Under the pieces are notes generated by a model. It did no database searches. It had not been told where the DNA came from and saw only the letters and a program-made list of their open reading frames with translations. Positions 44,168-52,619 of a stretch of 64,000 bases of DNA are shown here, in pieces. How positions within the stretch are numbered: the stretch's first letter is position 1; each line of letters starts with the position of its first letter. Location: contig NZ_AOIO01000040.1 of NCBI RefSeq assembly GCF_000337555.1, positions 124,001 through 188,000 of the forward strand, in the 5' to 3' direction. The stretch comes from Natrialba asiatica DSM 12278 (GTDB lineage: Archaea; Halobacteriota; Halobacteria; Halobacteriales; Natrialbaceae). Both the position numbers and the translations under genes were made by a program.

Positions 44168-44242
44168 ATGAGCCACGCCACCAGTATTCGCTCGCAGCCG
44201 CGTATCGAGAACGAGGATGAGGTGTCGGTATGCGCGTTGTAG
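44168..44242 (+). CDS. possible 24-aa leader peptide overlapping lysC start
   Basis: The ATG at 44168 opens a 24-codon frame M-S-H-A-T-S-I-R-S-Q-P-R-I-E-N-E-D-E-V-S that stops at 44240-44242, after the lysC ATG at 44230. A TATA-like ggaaaaatacg at about 44111 would make a short leader. It has few Lys or Thr, so a classical attenuation leader is not supported; translational coupling is an alternative. Confidence 0.3.
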   Translation: MSHATSIRSQPRIENEDEVSVCAL

Positions 44243-45408
44243 CCAAGTTCGGCGGGACGAGTTTGGGAAGCGGCGATCGAATCAACCGCGCCGCAGACTC
44301 AGTCGCCGCCGCCGTCGAGAACGACCACGAAATCGCCGTCGTCGCAAGCGCGATGGGATCGACGACCGACGAGTTGTTAGACGAGATTTCCTTCGAGACC
44401 GACGAGGCAGACCGCGCCCAGATCGTCAGCATGGGCGAGCGGACCTCCGTTCGTATGCTCAAGGCCGCGCTTTCGGCCCGCGACATCGACGCCAAATTCT
44501 TAGAGCCCGGCAGTGACGGCTGGCCGGTCGTCACGGATGAATACGGCGAGGTGGACGTTCCGGAGACCCGTCGGCGCGCGCGGATCCTTGCCGAGGGGAT
44601 GGACGGGACGGTCCCGGTCATCACCGGTTTCCTTGCCGAAGGACCCGACGGATCGATTACGACGCTCGGCCGCGGCGGCAGCGACACCACCGCGGTCATG
44701 ATGGGTAAGTACATGGACGCCGACGAGGTCGTCATCGTCACCGACGTGGAGGGCGTCATGACCGGCGATCCGCGGGTCGTCGAAGGCGCGCGAAACGTCG
44801 GCGAAATCTCCGTCGACGAACTGCGCAACCTCTCGTTCCGCGGGGCCGAGGTCGTCGCCCCCTCCGCGCTGTCGTACAAGGAAGGCGGCCTCGACGTTCG
44901 CGTCGTCCACTACCAACACGGCGACCTCCTCTCGGGCGGCACGAGCATCGAAGGCGAGTTCGAAAATCTCGTCGACCTGCGCGAGCGCCCCCTCGCCTGT
45001 CTGACCGTCGCCGGCCGCGCGATCCGCAACGAGCCGGGTATCTTCCATCACCTCTCGGCCGCTCTCAGCGAGAGCGACGTTAACATCGACGCCGTCGCGA
45101 GCGGCATGGACACCGTCACGTTCTACATCGACGAAGCGGAGGCCGAACGCGCCGAGAACATCCTCCACCGCGAGGTCATCGCCCGGGACGAACTCTCGAG
45201 CGTGACCGTCGACTCGCCCGTCGCCGTCGTCCGCGTCACCGGCGGCGAACTGCCCAATCAGCCGGGGATCGTAAGCGACATCGTCACCCCGCTCGCCGAG
45301 GAACGGATCTTCCTGCAGGACGTTATTACGAGCGCGACCAGCGTCGCCCTCTTCGTCGACTGGGACGACCGCGAAAAGACCCTCGAGTTGACGCAGGACC
45401 TCTTCTAA
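44230..45408 (+). CDS. lysC: aspartate kinase
   Basis: 392 residues. The N-terminal kinase domain has K-F-G-G-T-S (residues 6-11) and the ATP/aspartate sites R-G-G-S-D-T-T and V-T-D-V-E-G-V. Two ACT domains (~270-330 and ~335-392) form the regulatory part as in feedback-inhibited aspartokinases. It phosphorylates aspartate for threonine, methionine and lysine synthesis. No other gene of this pathway is adjacent. A 24-codon upstream frame overlaps its start. Confidence 0.96.
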   Translation: MRVVAKFGGTSLGSGDRINRAADSVAAAVENDHEIAVVASAMGSTTDELLDEISFETDEADRAQIVSMGERTSVRMLKAALSARDIDAKFLEPGSDGWPVVTDEYGEVDVPETRRRARILAEGMDGTVPVITGFLAEGPDGSITTLGRGGSDTTAVMMGKYMDADEVVIVTDVEGVMTGDPRVVEGARNVGEISVDELRNLSFRGAEVVAPSALSYKEGGLDVRVVHYQHGDLLSGGTSIEGEFENLVDLRERPLACLTVAGRAIRNEPGIFHHLSAALSESDVNIDAVASGMDTVTFYIDEAEAERAENILHREVIARDELSSVTVDSPVAVVRVTGGELPNQPGIVSDIVTPLAEERIFLQDVITSATSVALFVDWDDREKTLELTQDLF

Positions 45409-45694
45409 CACGCGCTTTCGTCACTACTCGTCTCCGCATTCGTTCTGTTCCAGCACCGGCGTCGCCGCTTTGCCGTCCGCTCTCCCGTACTTCCCGCGTT
45501 TGCGCTTTGCCGTTTGTACGCCTGCGTTCTTCCGCTGCTCTTTCGCCGTTCGGGCCTCTGCTCTCCGTTCAGCGGCCGTTTCGATCCGGTTTGCGAACCC
45601 GTGCACCACTGTCCTGACCTGTACCCTGGTTGCCGTCTCGACCCGTCGGCATCCAGGTCCCGTCAATCGATTTGATCACAGTCGCGGCCGTAAT
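45409..45694. other. lysC-tnaA intergenic region, no supported gene
   Basis: 286 bp. A minus-strand frame at 45424-45666 is Lys/Arg-rich (R-T-A-K-E-Q-R-K-N-A-G), unlike the acidic proteome, and is not accepted. The last ~50 bp before tnaA are AT-richer (gatttgatcaca, ggccgtaatatgg) and probably contain its promoter. Confidence 0.5.
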
Positions 45695-47053
45695 ATGGCG
45701 ATACTTATGGTCGCATACAAATCGAAGATGGTCGAGCGGATTCGACTTCCCGCACGAGACCAGCGCGAACGCAATCTCGAAGCCGCCGGCTACAACCTCT
45801 TCAATCTCTCCTCGGACGACGTCTTCGTCGATCTGCTCACCGACAGCGGTACCGGGGCAATGAGCGACGCCCAATGGGCCGCCCTGATCCGCGGCGACGA
45901 ATCCTACGCCGGCTCTCGAAGCTTTGCCGAACTCGAAGATGCGGTCATGGACGTGATGGGCTTTTCCAACGTCGTGCCGACCCACCAGGGCCGAGGCGCG
46001 GAGAACGTCCTCTACGGCGCGCTCCTCTCGGCGGACGACGTTGCGCTCAACAACACCCACTTCGACACGACACGCGCGCACGTCTCCAATCAGGGCGCTG
46101 ACCCGGTCGATTGCCCCGTTTCGGCCGCTCACGATCCGGACTCTGAAGAACCGTTCAAGGGCAATTTCTCGCTCGAGCGCGCCCGCGCAGTCGTCGACGA
46201 AGTCGGTGCCGATCAGATCCCCCTCGTCATCCAGACCATCACGAACAACTCCGCTGCGGGCCAGGCCGTTAGCGTCGAAAACACCCGCCGAGTCCGCGAG
46301 TTCGCGAACGAAATCGACGCGACGTTCGTCATCGACGCCTGCCGGTTTGCGGAGAACGCTTACTTCGTCCGCCAGCGCGAGGACGAGTTCACCGAGGCGG
46401 CCATCGCGGATATCGCCCGCGAACAACTCGGCTACGCCGACGCGCTCGTGATGAGCGGGAAGAAAGACGGCCTGGTGAACGCCGGCGGCTTCGTCGCGAC
46501 GGACGACGGAGCGCTGTTCGACCGCTGTAAGCAGCGTGCGATCCTCTACGAGGGCTTTCCGACGTACGGCGGCATGGCCGGCCGGGACGTTGCCGCCATG
46601 GCCGTCGGCCTCCGCGAGGCCGTCGAGGATGCCTACCTCGAAGACCGAATCGAGCAGGTCCGCGAGTTCGGCGCGCGACTCGCGGCGGCCGGCCTCCCGG
46701 TGTACACGCCGACCAGCGGGCACGCCGTCTACCTCGATGCCGGCGCTCTCTTCCCGCACCTCGACCCCGGGGAATTCCCGGGTCAGGCGCTCGTCTGCGA
46801 ACTCTACCGGGAGGGCGGCGTCCGCGGCGTCGAACTCGGCAGTTTCGCGTTCCCGGACACCGACCGCCCCGAACTGGTTCGCCTCGCCGTCCCGCGTCGG
46901 ACCTACCACCGCGAACACTTCGAGCACGTCGTCGAGACCGCCGAAACAGTCCTCGAGAAGCGCGAGACGGTCTCCGGACTCGAACTCGCGAGCGATCCCG
47001 AGATGCCCGAGATCAGACACTTCACGGCTGAACTCGAGCCGCGCTCGTCGTAG
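45695..47053 (+). CDS. tnaA: tryptophanase
   Basis: 452 residues, a PLP beta-eliminating lyase. Alignment to E. coli TnaA is clear: D-L-L-T-D-S-G-T-G-A, G-D-E-S-Y-A-G-S-R-S, P-T-H-Q-G-R-G-A-E, R-F-A-E-N-A-Y-F, the PLP lysine in S-G-K-K-D-G-L, and E-G-F-P-T-Y-G-G. It should cleave tryptophan to indole, pyruvate and ammonia; tyrosine phenol-lyase is the close alternative but the N-terminal half favours TnaA. The ATG at 45695 (M-A-I-L-M-V-A-Y) or 45707 are both plausible. No tnaB-like transporter is next to it. Confidence 0.92.
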   Translation: MAILMVAYKSKMVERIRLPARDQRERNLEAAGYNLFNLSSDDVFVDLLTDSGTGAMSDAQWAALIRGDESYAGSRSFAELEDAVMDVMGFSNVVPTHQGRGAENVLYGALLSADDVALNNTHFDTTRAHVSNQGADPVDCPVSAAHDPDSEEPFKGNFSLERARAVVDEVGADQIPLVIQTITNNSAAGQAVSVENTRRVREFANEIDATFVIDACRFAENAYFVRQREDEFTEAAIADIAREQLGYADALVMSGKKDGLVNAGGFVATDDGALFDRCKQRAILYEGFPTYGGMAGRDVAAMAVGLREAVEDAYLEDRIEQVREFGARLAAAGLPVYTPTSGHAVYLDAGALFPHLDPGEFPGQALVCELYREGGVRGVELGSFAFPDTDRPELVRLAVPRRTYHREHFEHVVETAETVLEKRETVSGLELASDPEMPEIRHFTAELEPRSS

Positions 47054-47152
47054 CGACGCCGTTCCCGCACGGCGTGCATTCGTCTGCGGGTAGTCGCGAT
47101 GTCGAGTCTCGAGTCTGAAATATCGAGGAGAGTCTCCGCAAGATCGGGACCA

Positions 47153-47521
47153 CTATCGATTCGGCAGGAGCCCCCGCGCTCGGTCGCGGACGGTCGGCTC
47201 CGGTTCCGATTGCGAGCGTCGGAGTCCGCGCTTTGCAGCCGTTCGAACCGCCTCTTTCGCCGCTGCTGATTCCGCAGCGTCGAGCGCCCAGTCGGGAACC
47301 TGCGACTCGATTTCCGATCGTTTCTCCGCTTTTAGCTGACTGTATTTCCGGAGTGCGAGACCGATACCGATGAACAGGCCGGCATCGGTGAGTTCCTGTC
47401 GAAATCGATTCCTGTCGTCACGGACCGCGATCGCCTTGATCAGCGAGATCACGCCGATCACGAGGTAGAGCTTCGATGTCCGTGACGGATCGCCGCTGAG
47501 TACCCGTTGTGCGATAGCCAT
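47153..47521 (-). CDS. haloarchaeal hypothetical protein
   Basis: 122 residues with a hydrophobic stretch (L-Y-L-V-I-G-V-I-S-L-I-K-A-I-A-V, ~17-32), a second one (G-L-F-I-G-I-G-L-A-L-R) and a basic C-terminal tail. It is probably a small membrane-associated protein. The start at 47521 (M-A-I-A-Q-R-V) is preferred to 22 upstream codons. It lies 62 bp downstream of the thiamine-type binding-protein gene on the same strand. Function unknown. Confidence 0.65.
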   Translation of the reverse strand: MAIAQRVLSGDPSRTSKLYLVIGVISLIKAIAVRDDRNRFRQELTDAGLFIGIGLALRKYSQLKAEKRSEIESQVPDWALDAAESAAAKEAVRTAAKRGLRRSQSEPEPTVRDRARGLLPNR

Positions 47522-47583
47522 GCGCAACGTCGTACCACACTCGTCGTCATAAAACTGCACCGAGTTCTCACGCACGCGAGAGG

Positions 47584-48678
47584 TCACTCCGGTAACTCGT
47601 CCGCCACGGCTGCCAGCCAGCCGTCGAGTTCACCGCGCAGGTCGTCGTACCCGAGCGTTACCGTTTCCGGCGGTTCCTGTGCATACCTGGGGAATCGATC
47701 GTCGAGGTCGACGAATTGGGGGTCGACGGCCGGGAACTGGACGTTTCGGGTCGCGAGTTCGGCCTGGGCTGCCGACGAGAGCAGGAGATCGACGAACTCG
47801 TAGGCGAGGTCGGTTCGCGTGGCGTCCGCGAAGAGGGCGACACCTTCGGTCTGTCGGTAGCCCGTCCCGTTCAGCGGGGCAATCCGATGGCGTCGCAGGT
47901 CCCTGTCGGCGGCGCTGGCGGCGACGCGATCGGTCGAGTAGGAGACGACGAGCGGCCGGTCGCCGTCGAGATAGCTGTCCCTGTAAGCCTCGGTCCAGTG
48001 CTCGCAGAGCCGAACGCCGTTGTCCCGCAGGTCCTGCCAGTACGCCGTGAAGTCAGACCCGAACTCGGCGACGGTCCACAGCAGAAACGCCCGCCCCGGA
48101 TCGGACGTTCGAGGATCCTGGGCCAACAACTCGTTTCGGAGTCGGCCTGCGAGCAGGTCGTCGAACGTCTCCGGTGGCCGTTCGAGTTCGACGGCGTCGT
48201 AAACGAGCGTGAGGTAGCCAGTATCGACCGGGAGGGCTCTGTCGCGCGGCTCCTCGAACTCGAGGGTGGCCCGCACGCGATCCGCGTGTTCGAGTCGGCT
48301 TCGATCGAGGGACGCGAACAGCTGGGTATCGCCGTCGAGTGCAGCATCGACCAGCGCGAGTTCGGCTGCGGTGAGCCCGAGAACCACGTCGGCGCCGATA
48401 TCGGCACCGAGCTGGGCTCGCCGGATGTAGTGGTCGATACCCGATCCTGGAACGTGCCACTCGACTTCTTCGCTGAACTCGTCCGCGACGGTTTCCCGCA
48501 GCCACTCGCCGGCGGGTGTCGGGCCAGTTGCCAGCGAGGAGTAGGTGACGACCCGGAGCGGTCCCTCGTCCACGGCCGGGTCGTCGGTCTCGCCGGTGCG
48601 GGTGAGACAGCCGGCGAGACCAGCGAGGCCGGCAACTGCCCCACTGCCGGCGCCGCGAACGAAGGCCCGTCGGTCCAT
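47584..48678 (-). CDS. ABC-type substrate-binding lipoprotein, thiamine/iron type
   Basis: 364 residues with a Tat signal (M-D-R-R-A-F-V-R-G-A-G) and lipobox A-G-L-A-G-C. The mature part is a cluster D binding protein like ThiB/AfuA: L-R-V-V-T-Y-S-S-L-A, G-A-D-V-V-L-G-L, and A-P-L-N-G-T-G-Y-R-Q-T-E-G-V-A-L. A thiamine ligand is the likely call. Permease and ATPase genes are not adjacent; downstream lies only a hypothetical gene. The start at 48678 is the Tat Met; the long upstream frame is a shadow. Confidence 0.85.
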   Translation of the reverse strand: MDRRAFVRGAGSGAVAGLAGLAGCLTRTGETDDPAVDEGPLRVVTYSSLATGPTPAGEWLRETVADEFSEEVEWHVPGSGIDHYIRRAQLGADIGADVVLGLTAAELALVDAALDGDTQLFASLDRSRLEHADRVRATLEFEEPRDRALPVDTGYLTLVYDAVELERPPETFDDLLAGRLRNELLAQDPRTSDPGRAFLLWTVAEFGSDFTAYWQDLRDNGVRLCEHWTEAYRDSYLDGDRPLVVSYSTDRVAASAADRDLRRHRIAPLNGTGYRQTEGVALFADATRTDLAYEFVDLLLSSAAQAELATRNVQFPAVDPQFVDLDDRFPRYAQEPPETVTLGYDDLRGELDGWLAAVADELPE

Positions 48679-48796
48679 CGGTGTTCTTCTATGACGGGTG
48701 GGGTTAAGGACCTGTCCCGATTCGGAACGGTTCCGCTCGGCGGTATCGACCCTTTCGACCACCGACATTTTTCTCGTTTCACGTCGTCCGTCCGGT

Positions 48797-49552
48797 ATGG
48801 TTAGTGGTCGAACCGTCATCCACGCGCTCATCGGTGCCGTTGCCGCCGTCATCTTCTCGTTCATCCCCTTTTCGACTATTCTCGGGGGTGTGATCGCCGG
48901 GTTCCTCGAGGGGCCGGACAGTCGAGACGGGGCGATTGCCGGTGCGTTCGCGGGTGCCATCACGTTCGTTCCGTTCGCCGGGATCGCCCTCTTCGTCCTG
49001 GGATTTATCGGACTCGGAATCGGCGCTGCCGTCCCGGCCGAAGGCTTCGCGATCGTGTTTCTCGCGTTCGCGATGATCTCGATGGTCGCCCTGCTCTATA
49101 CGGTCGGCCTCTCGCTGCTCGGCGGGATGCTCGGTTCGTATCTTGCACGCGAATATCCCGAGAAACGAGCGAGCACCCACCGGACGATCGGCACGGACCG
49201 TCGTGGTCGCCGACACCGCGATCGACATTCGCGCCGCTCGGCGGACACTCGCACCCGTTCCGACTCACGGCACGCAGCCGATTCCTCGCTATCCCGTCCC
49301 GACGATGCCGACGGCGGCGAGTTCACCCGCGCCCGACCCCGCGATCGATCCCGGTCTCGGTCCGAAGAGCCGCGCGAGCGCCGCTCGGACGCGGAGCGAA
49401 CGCGAACGCGCGATCGGTCCGAATCGGGTGTGCGCTGGCACGAATCCCGCGACGAACAGTCGGAGCGGAAGTCAGAAGCAGATCCGGATTCCGATTCCGA
49501 TTCGGAATCGACCTCAGGTGCGGTCGATGACCGTGATGCCGAACGCAAGTGA
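48797..49552 (+). CDS. DUF5518 membrane protein with charged tail
   Basis: 251 residues. About four transmembrane helices in the first 120 residues show the glycine-rich DUF5518 pattern (I-P-F-S-T-I-L-G-G-V-I-A-G-F-L-E-G and I-A-G-A-F-A-G-A-I). The rest is an Arg/Asp/Ser-rich cytoplasmic tail of ~130 residues (R-D-R-S-R-S-R-S-E-E-P-R) with an unusual excess of arginine for this proteome. Function unknown. The start at 48797 fits the family; upstream codons overlap the binding-protein promoter. Confidence 0.8.
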   Translation: MVSGRTVIHALIGAVAAVIFSFIPFSTILGGVIAGFLEGPDSRDGAIAGAFAGAITFVPFAGIALFVLGFIGLGIGAAVPAEGFAIVFLAFAMISMVALLYTVGLSLLGGMLGSYLAREYPEKRASTHRTIGTDRRGRRHRDRHSRRSADTRTRSDSRHAADSSLSRPDDADGGEFTRARPRDRSRSRSEEPRERRSDAERTRTRDRSESGVRWHESRDEQSERKSEADPDSDSDSESTSGAVDDRDAERK

Positions 49553-49567
49553 CCGTTCGATGGCGGC

Positions 49568-50878
49568 TCACTCGTAGCGAAGCGCGTCGATCGGATCGGT
49601 TCGCGCCGCCCGCCAGGCCGGATAGAGCCCCGAGAGAACGCCGACGAGGATGCCGACGGCGATCGCGAGGGCGACGTAGCCGTAGGGGTAGACCAGCGGA
49701 ATGTCGATGTACCAGGTTCCGGCGTACCCGACGAGGAGTCCGAGGGCGGTTCCGAGTATCGCGCCGATGATACCGAGCACGACGGCTTCCGTCAGGAACA
49801 GCCCCAGTACGTCTCGGTTCTGTGCGCCGACGGCTTTCATGATCCCGATTTCGCGCGTCCGTTCGGTGACGCTGACCAACATGATATTCGCGATGCCGAT
49901 CGAACCGACGACGAGCGAGATGGCGGCGATGCCGACGATGAAGCTCTGGAGCAGGTCGAGTACGTCCTGTAATTGCTGCAGTAACTCGGTGCTCGTCTGC
50001 ATTGTCACCGCGAGTTCGTCGCCGAGCAGTTCGCTCGTATCGGAATCTTCGCTCTCGAGGTACGCGAGTGCGCTTTCGCGGGCGCGGTCGACGTCGGCGT
50101 CGTCGGCCGATTCGGCCTGGACGACGATCGCGAGGAAGAGCGCGTCCTCGCCGACGACGGTGCCGTTTCCGGCGCTCGAACCGTTCTCCGAGGCGTTCTC
50201 GCCGCCGACCCCTCCCGTCGCGCTCTCGACCTCCTCGGTGTAGTAGGGATCGGTCGGCACGTAGACTCGCGGCGACGGTTCGAACCCCTCGAACGGGCTC
50301 AAGCCCTCGGAGGTCTCGGTGATGCCGACGACGGTGACGGTCGTCTGCTGGCCGCCCTGTAACGCGATCGTCAACTCGTCGCCGACGGAGACGTTTTCCT
50401 CGAACTGGCCCGCGACGGCGGGGTTGATCACCGCTTCGCGCTCGCCCATCTCGAACTGCCGCCCCTCCTCCAGCGTGTCCGGTCTAATGTATGGCGGCCC
50501 GGCGGCCACGAGCGCGTCGCTCTGGGGCGAGAGTTCACCCCCGTACACCAGCGCCTGCGTCGAGATCGGCATGTAGCCGTAGGCGGCGTCGACGCCGTCG
50601 CGCTCGCTGACCGCGTCGAGGTCGTCCTGACTGAACACCGGCTGGGCCCCGGCGAGCGGCCCGCCCTCGGTGTCGGGATCGGCGGCCCAGCCGTAGAGGT
50701 TCCGCTGATCGTCCGGGCTGATATCGCCGACGAGTCCGGCCTGCAGGCTCGCCCCGAGCGTGACGAACGCGATGACCGCCGCGATCCCGATGACGATTCC
50801 GAGCGTCGTCAGCGCCGACCGGAGCCGGTGACTGCGAATCGCCCGCCAGGCGAGTCGACCGAACTCGAGCGGGCGCAT
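49568..50878 (-). CDS. MacB/FtsX-type ABC transporter permease
   Basis: 436 residues with one N-terminal helix (~20-40), a ~230-residue extracytoplasmic domain (T-R-V-Y... P-V-F-S-Q-D-D-L-D-A-V) and three C-terminal helices (~310-420) of the FtsX superfamily, including L-V-G-S-I-G-I-A-N-I-M and E-R-T-R-E-I-G-I-M-K-A-V-G-A. MacB-type permeases move lipoproteins or small molecules by mechanotransmission. It overlaps the ATPase gene by one base (TGATG). No membrane-fusion partner is needed in archaea. Confidence 0.9.
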   Translation of the reverse strand: MRPLEFGRLAWRAIRSHRLRSALTTLGIVIGIAAVIAFVTLGASLQAGLVGDISPDDQRNLYGWAADPDTEGGPLAGAQPVFSQDDLDAVSERDGVDAAYGYMPISTQALVYGGELSPQSDALVAAGPPYIRPDTLEEGRQFEMGEREAVINPAVAGQFEENVSVGDELTIALQGGQQTTVTVVGITETSEGLSPFEGFEPSPRVYVPTDPYYTEEVESATGGVGGENASENGSSAGNGTVVGEDALFLAIVVQAESADDADVDRARESALAYLESEDSDTSELLGDELAVTMQTSTELLQQLQDVLDLLQSFIVGIAAISLVVGSIGIANIMLVSVTERTREIGIMKAVGAQNRDVLGLFLTEAVVLGIIGAILGTALGLLVGYAGTWYIDIPLVYPYGYVALAIAVGILVGVLSGLYPAWRAARTDPIDALRYE

Positions 50879-51648
50879 CAGCGATCGGCTCCGGACGCCG
50901 CTCCCGTCCCGTCGACGCCGTCCCGTCGGTTCTGGGTCGCGTTCGACTCGCGGCCGGCGTCCTCGAGTTCTTCGACGCGCTCGATCCGTCCGTCTAACAG
51001 GTGGACGATCCGCTCGGCGCGCTCGGCGACGTGGCGCTCGTGGGTGACAACGAGCATCGTCGTTCCCGCGTCGTAGAACTCGTCGAAGAGGTCGAGTACG
51101 TCGGATTCCGTGTCGGTATCCAGGTTTCCGGAGGGTTCGTCGGCCAGGACGATCGTGGGGTCGTTCACCAGCGCGCGGGCGAGGGCGACGCGCTGGCGCT
51201 GGCCGCCGGAGAGTTCGTTCGGCATGTGGTCGGTTCGGTCGCTGAGGCCCACGCGTTCTAGCAACTCACGCGCGCGATCGCGGCGTGTGCTACGGCCGAC
51301 GCTCTGGAAGAGTTGGGGGAGCGCGACGTTTTCGAGGGCGGACAGGCGCGGCATCAGGTTGAACGTCTGGAAGACGAAGCCGACGGTGGTGCCGCGGAGG
51401 GTCGTTCGCTCGCGGTCGTCGAGCGTCGTCACGTCCTCGCCGCCGACGACGACGGTGCCGTCGGTCGGCGTGTCGAGACAGCCGACGAGGTTCATCAGGG
51501 TCGATTTCCCGGAGCCGCTCGGTCCCATGATCGCGGTGTATGTCCCTTGCGGAATCTCGAGCGTGACGCCGTCGAGTGCGTGAACCGGTTCGCCCAGGTG
51601 GTAGGTCTTCCGGACGTTCTGAAGGCTGACTGCGGTCCCCGTCGCCAT
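50878..51648 (-). CDS. MacB-type ABC transporter ATP-binding protein
   Basis: 256 residues: Walker A G-P-S-G-S-G-K-S-T, signature L-S-G-G-Q-R-Q-R-V, Walker B I-V-L-A-D-E-P-S-G-N-L-D and the switch His (V-T-H-E). The sequence G-T-Y-T-A-I-M-G and R-L-S-A-L-E-N-V-A-L-P are typical of LolD/MacB ATPases. It drives the adjacent permease, overlapping it by one base. The start at 51648 (M-A-T-G-T-A-V-S-L) is used; 168 codons upstream read across the divergent signal peptidase gene and are shadow. Confidence 0.93.
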   Translation of the reverse strand: MATGTAVSLQNVRKTYHLGEPVHALDGVTLEIPQGTYTAIMGPSGSGKSTLMNLVGCLDTPTDGTVVVGGEDVTTLDDRERTTLRGTTVGFVFQTFNLMPRLSALENVALPQLFQSVGRSTRRDRARELLERVGLSDRTDHMPNELSGGQRQRVALARALVNDPTIVLADEPSGNLDTDTESDVLDLFDEFYDAGTTMLVVTHERHVAERAERIVHLLDGRIERVEELEDAGRESNATQNRRDGVDGTGAASGADR

Positions 51649-51775
51649 GGGCGTTCGACGACAGGAGCGATGAAAAAGCTTCGCCGCTCCGTGGCGTTCG
51701 TCGCCGCCTGTGACCGGGAAAACCGATCTAATAGCAACAAAACGTTGATAGTCAGTCTTGGCAGAATGCGAACGA

Positions 51776-52531
51776 ATGAGCGATCGCCGCCCCGAGGACC
51801 CTCCTGCGACCGATTCGGATACTTCGAGCGTCAGTATCGAGGACGATGGTCTGCTCCGCTGGTTGCTGCGGTCGGAGGAGGGTGCCGTTGTCGTCGTCCG
51901 GGATGTCGCGAGTACCGTTACAATCGTCGCGCTGATCGGACTGGTGTTGTTCGCCGCAAGCGGCGTCTGGCCGCCGCTAGTCGCCGTCGAGAGCGGGAGT
52001 ATGGAACCCAACATACACACCGGGGATCTCGTTTTCGTCGTCGACGACGACCGATTCGCTGGCGAAAACGCTGTCGATGGAACTGGCGTCGTCACACTTG
52101 AAGACGGGCAAAACGGCGGGGGTAAGCACTTCGGTCGGCCCGGCGACGTCATCGTCTTCGCCCCCGACGGCGACGCGAGCGAGACGCCGGTAATCCACCG
52201 CGCTCGCTTCTGGGTCGAAGCGGGCGAAAACTGGGTCGAGACGAAAGCCGACGCGGACGCGCTCGCCGGGAGAACGTGCGCCGACCTGTCTTCCTGTCCC
52301 GCTCCCCACGACGGGTTCGTGACGAAGGGTGACGCGAACGACCTGTACGATCAGGTCGACGGACGGTACGCCGAGACGACCGTCGTCAAATCGGACTGGA
52401 TCTCCAGCAAGGCCGGGTTTCGGATTCCCCGGCTCGGCCAGGTTCGACTCGCGTTCGATTCCCTGCTTGCCGTTGCGCCCCCTCAGCCGCTCTCCGGACC
52501 GATCTCGTCGGCGATACTACCGTGGCCGTAA
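51776..52531 (+). CDS. archaeal-type signal peptidase I, second paralogue
   Basis: 251 residues. It shares the segment after the N-terminal tail with the 39543 enzyme (D-D-G-L-L-R-W-L-L-R-S, one transmembrane helix, V-A-V-E-S-G-S-M-E-P-N, G-D-L-V-F-V-V-D-D-D-R-F) including the catalytic Ser and the His in V-I-H-R-A-R-F-W-V. It lacks the long acidic repeat extension. The start at 51776 is used; an ATG 6 codons upstream also exists. It is divergent from the ABC operon. Two signal peptidases of this type are usual in haloarchaea. Confidence 0.9.
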   Translation: MSDRRPEDPPATDSDTSSVSIEDDGLLRWLLRSEEGAVVVVRDVASTVTIVALIGLVLFAASGVWPPLVAVESGSMEPNIHTGDLVFVVDDDRFAGENAVDGTGVVTLEDGQNGGGKHFGRPGDVIVFAPDGDASETPVIHRARFWVEAGENWVETKADADALAGRTCADLSSCPAPHDGFVTKGDANDLYDQVDGRYAETTVVKSDWISSKAGFRIPRLGQVRLAFDSLLAVAPPQPLSGPISSAILPWP

Positions 52532-52619
52532 CGACCGCGAACCACAGTGGCTCACGCCGGACGCTTGACGCGAGATGTACAACGTTTTTCCCCTCTCCGC
52601 CCGCCTGAGAAACCAGAGC

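Noticed and set aside
43560-44879. 439-codon minus-strand frame including the GNAT-like gene
   Set aside because: Only its last 147 codons look like a protein; the rest is antisense to lysC and crosses a promoter region.
45424-45666. 80-codon minus-strand frame between lysC and tnaA
   Set aside because: It is rich in Lys and Arg, unlike the acidic proteome, and lacks a promoter or start context. It may be a chance frame in the tnaA leader.
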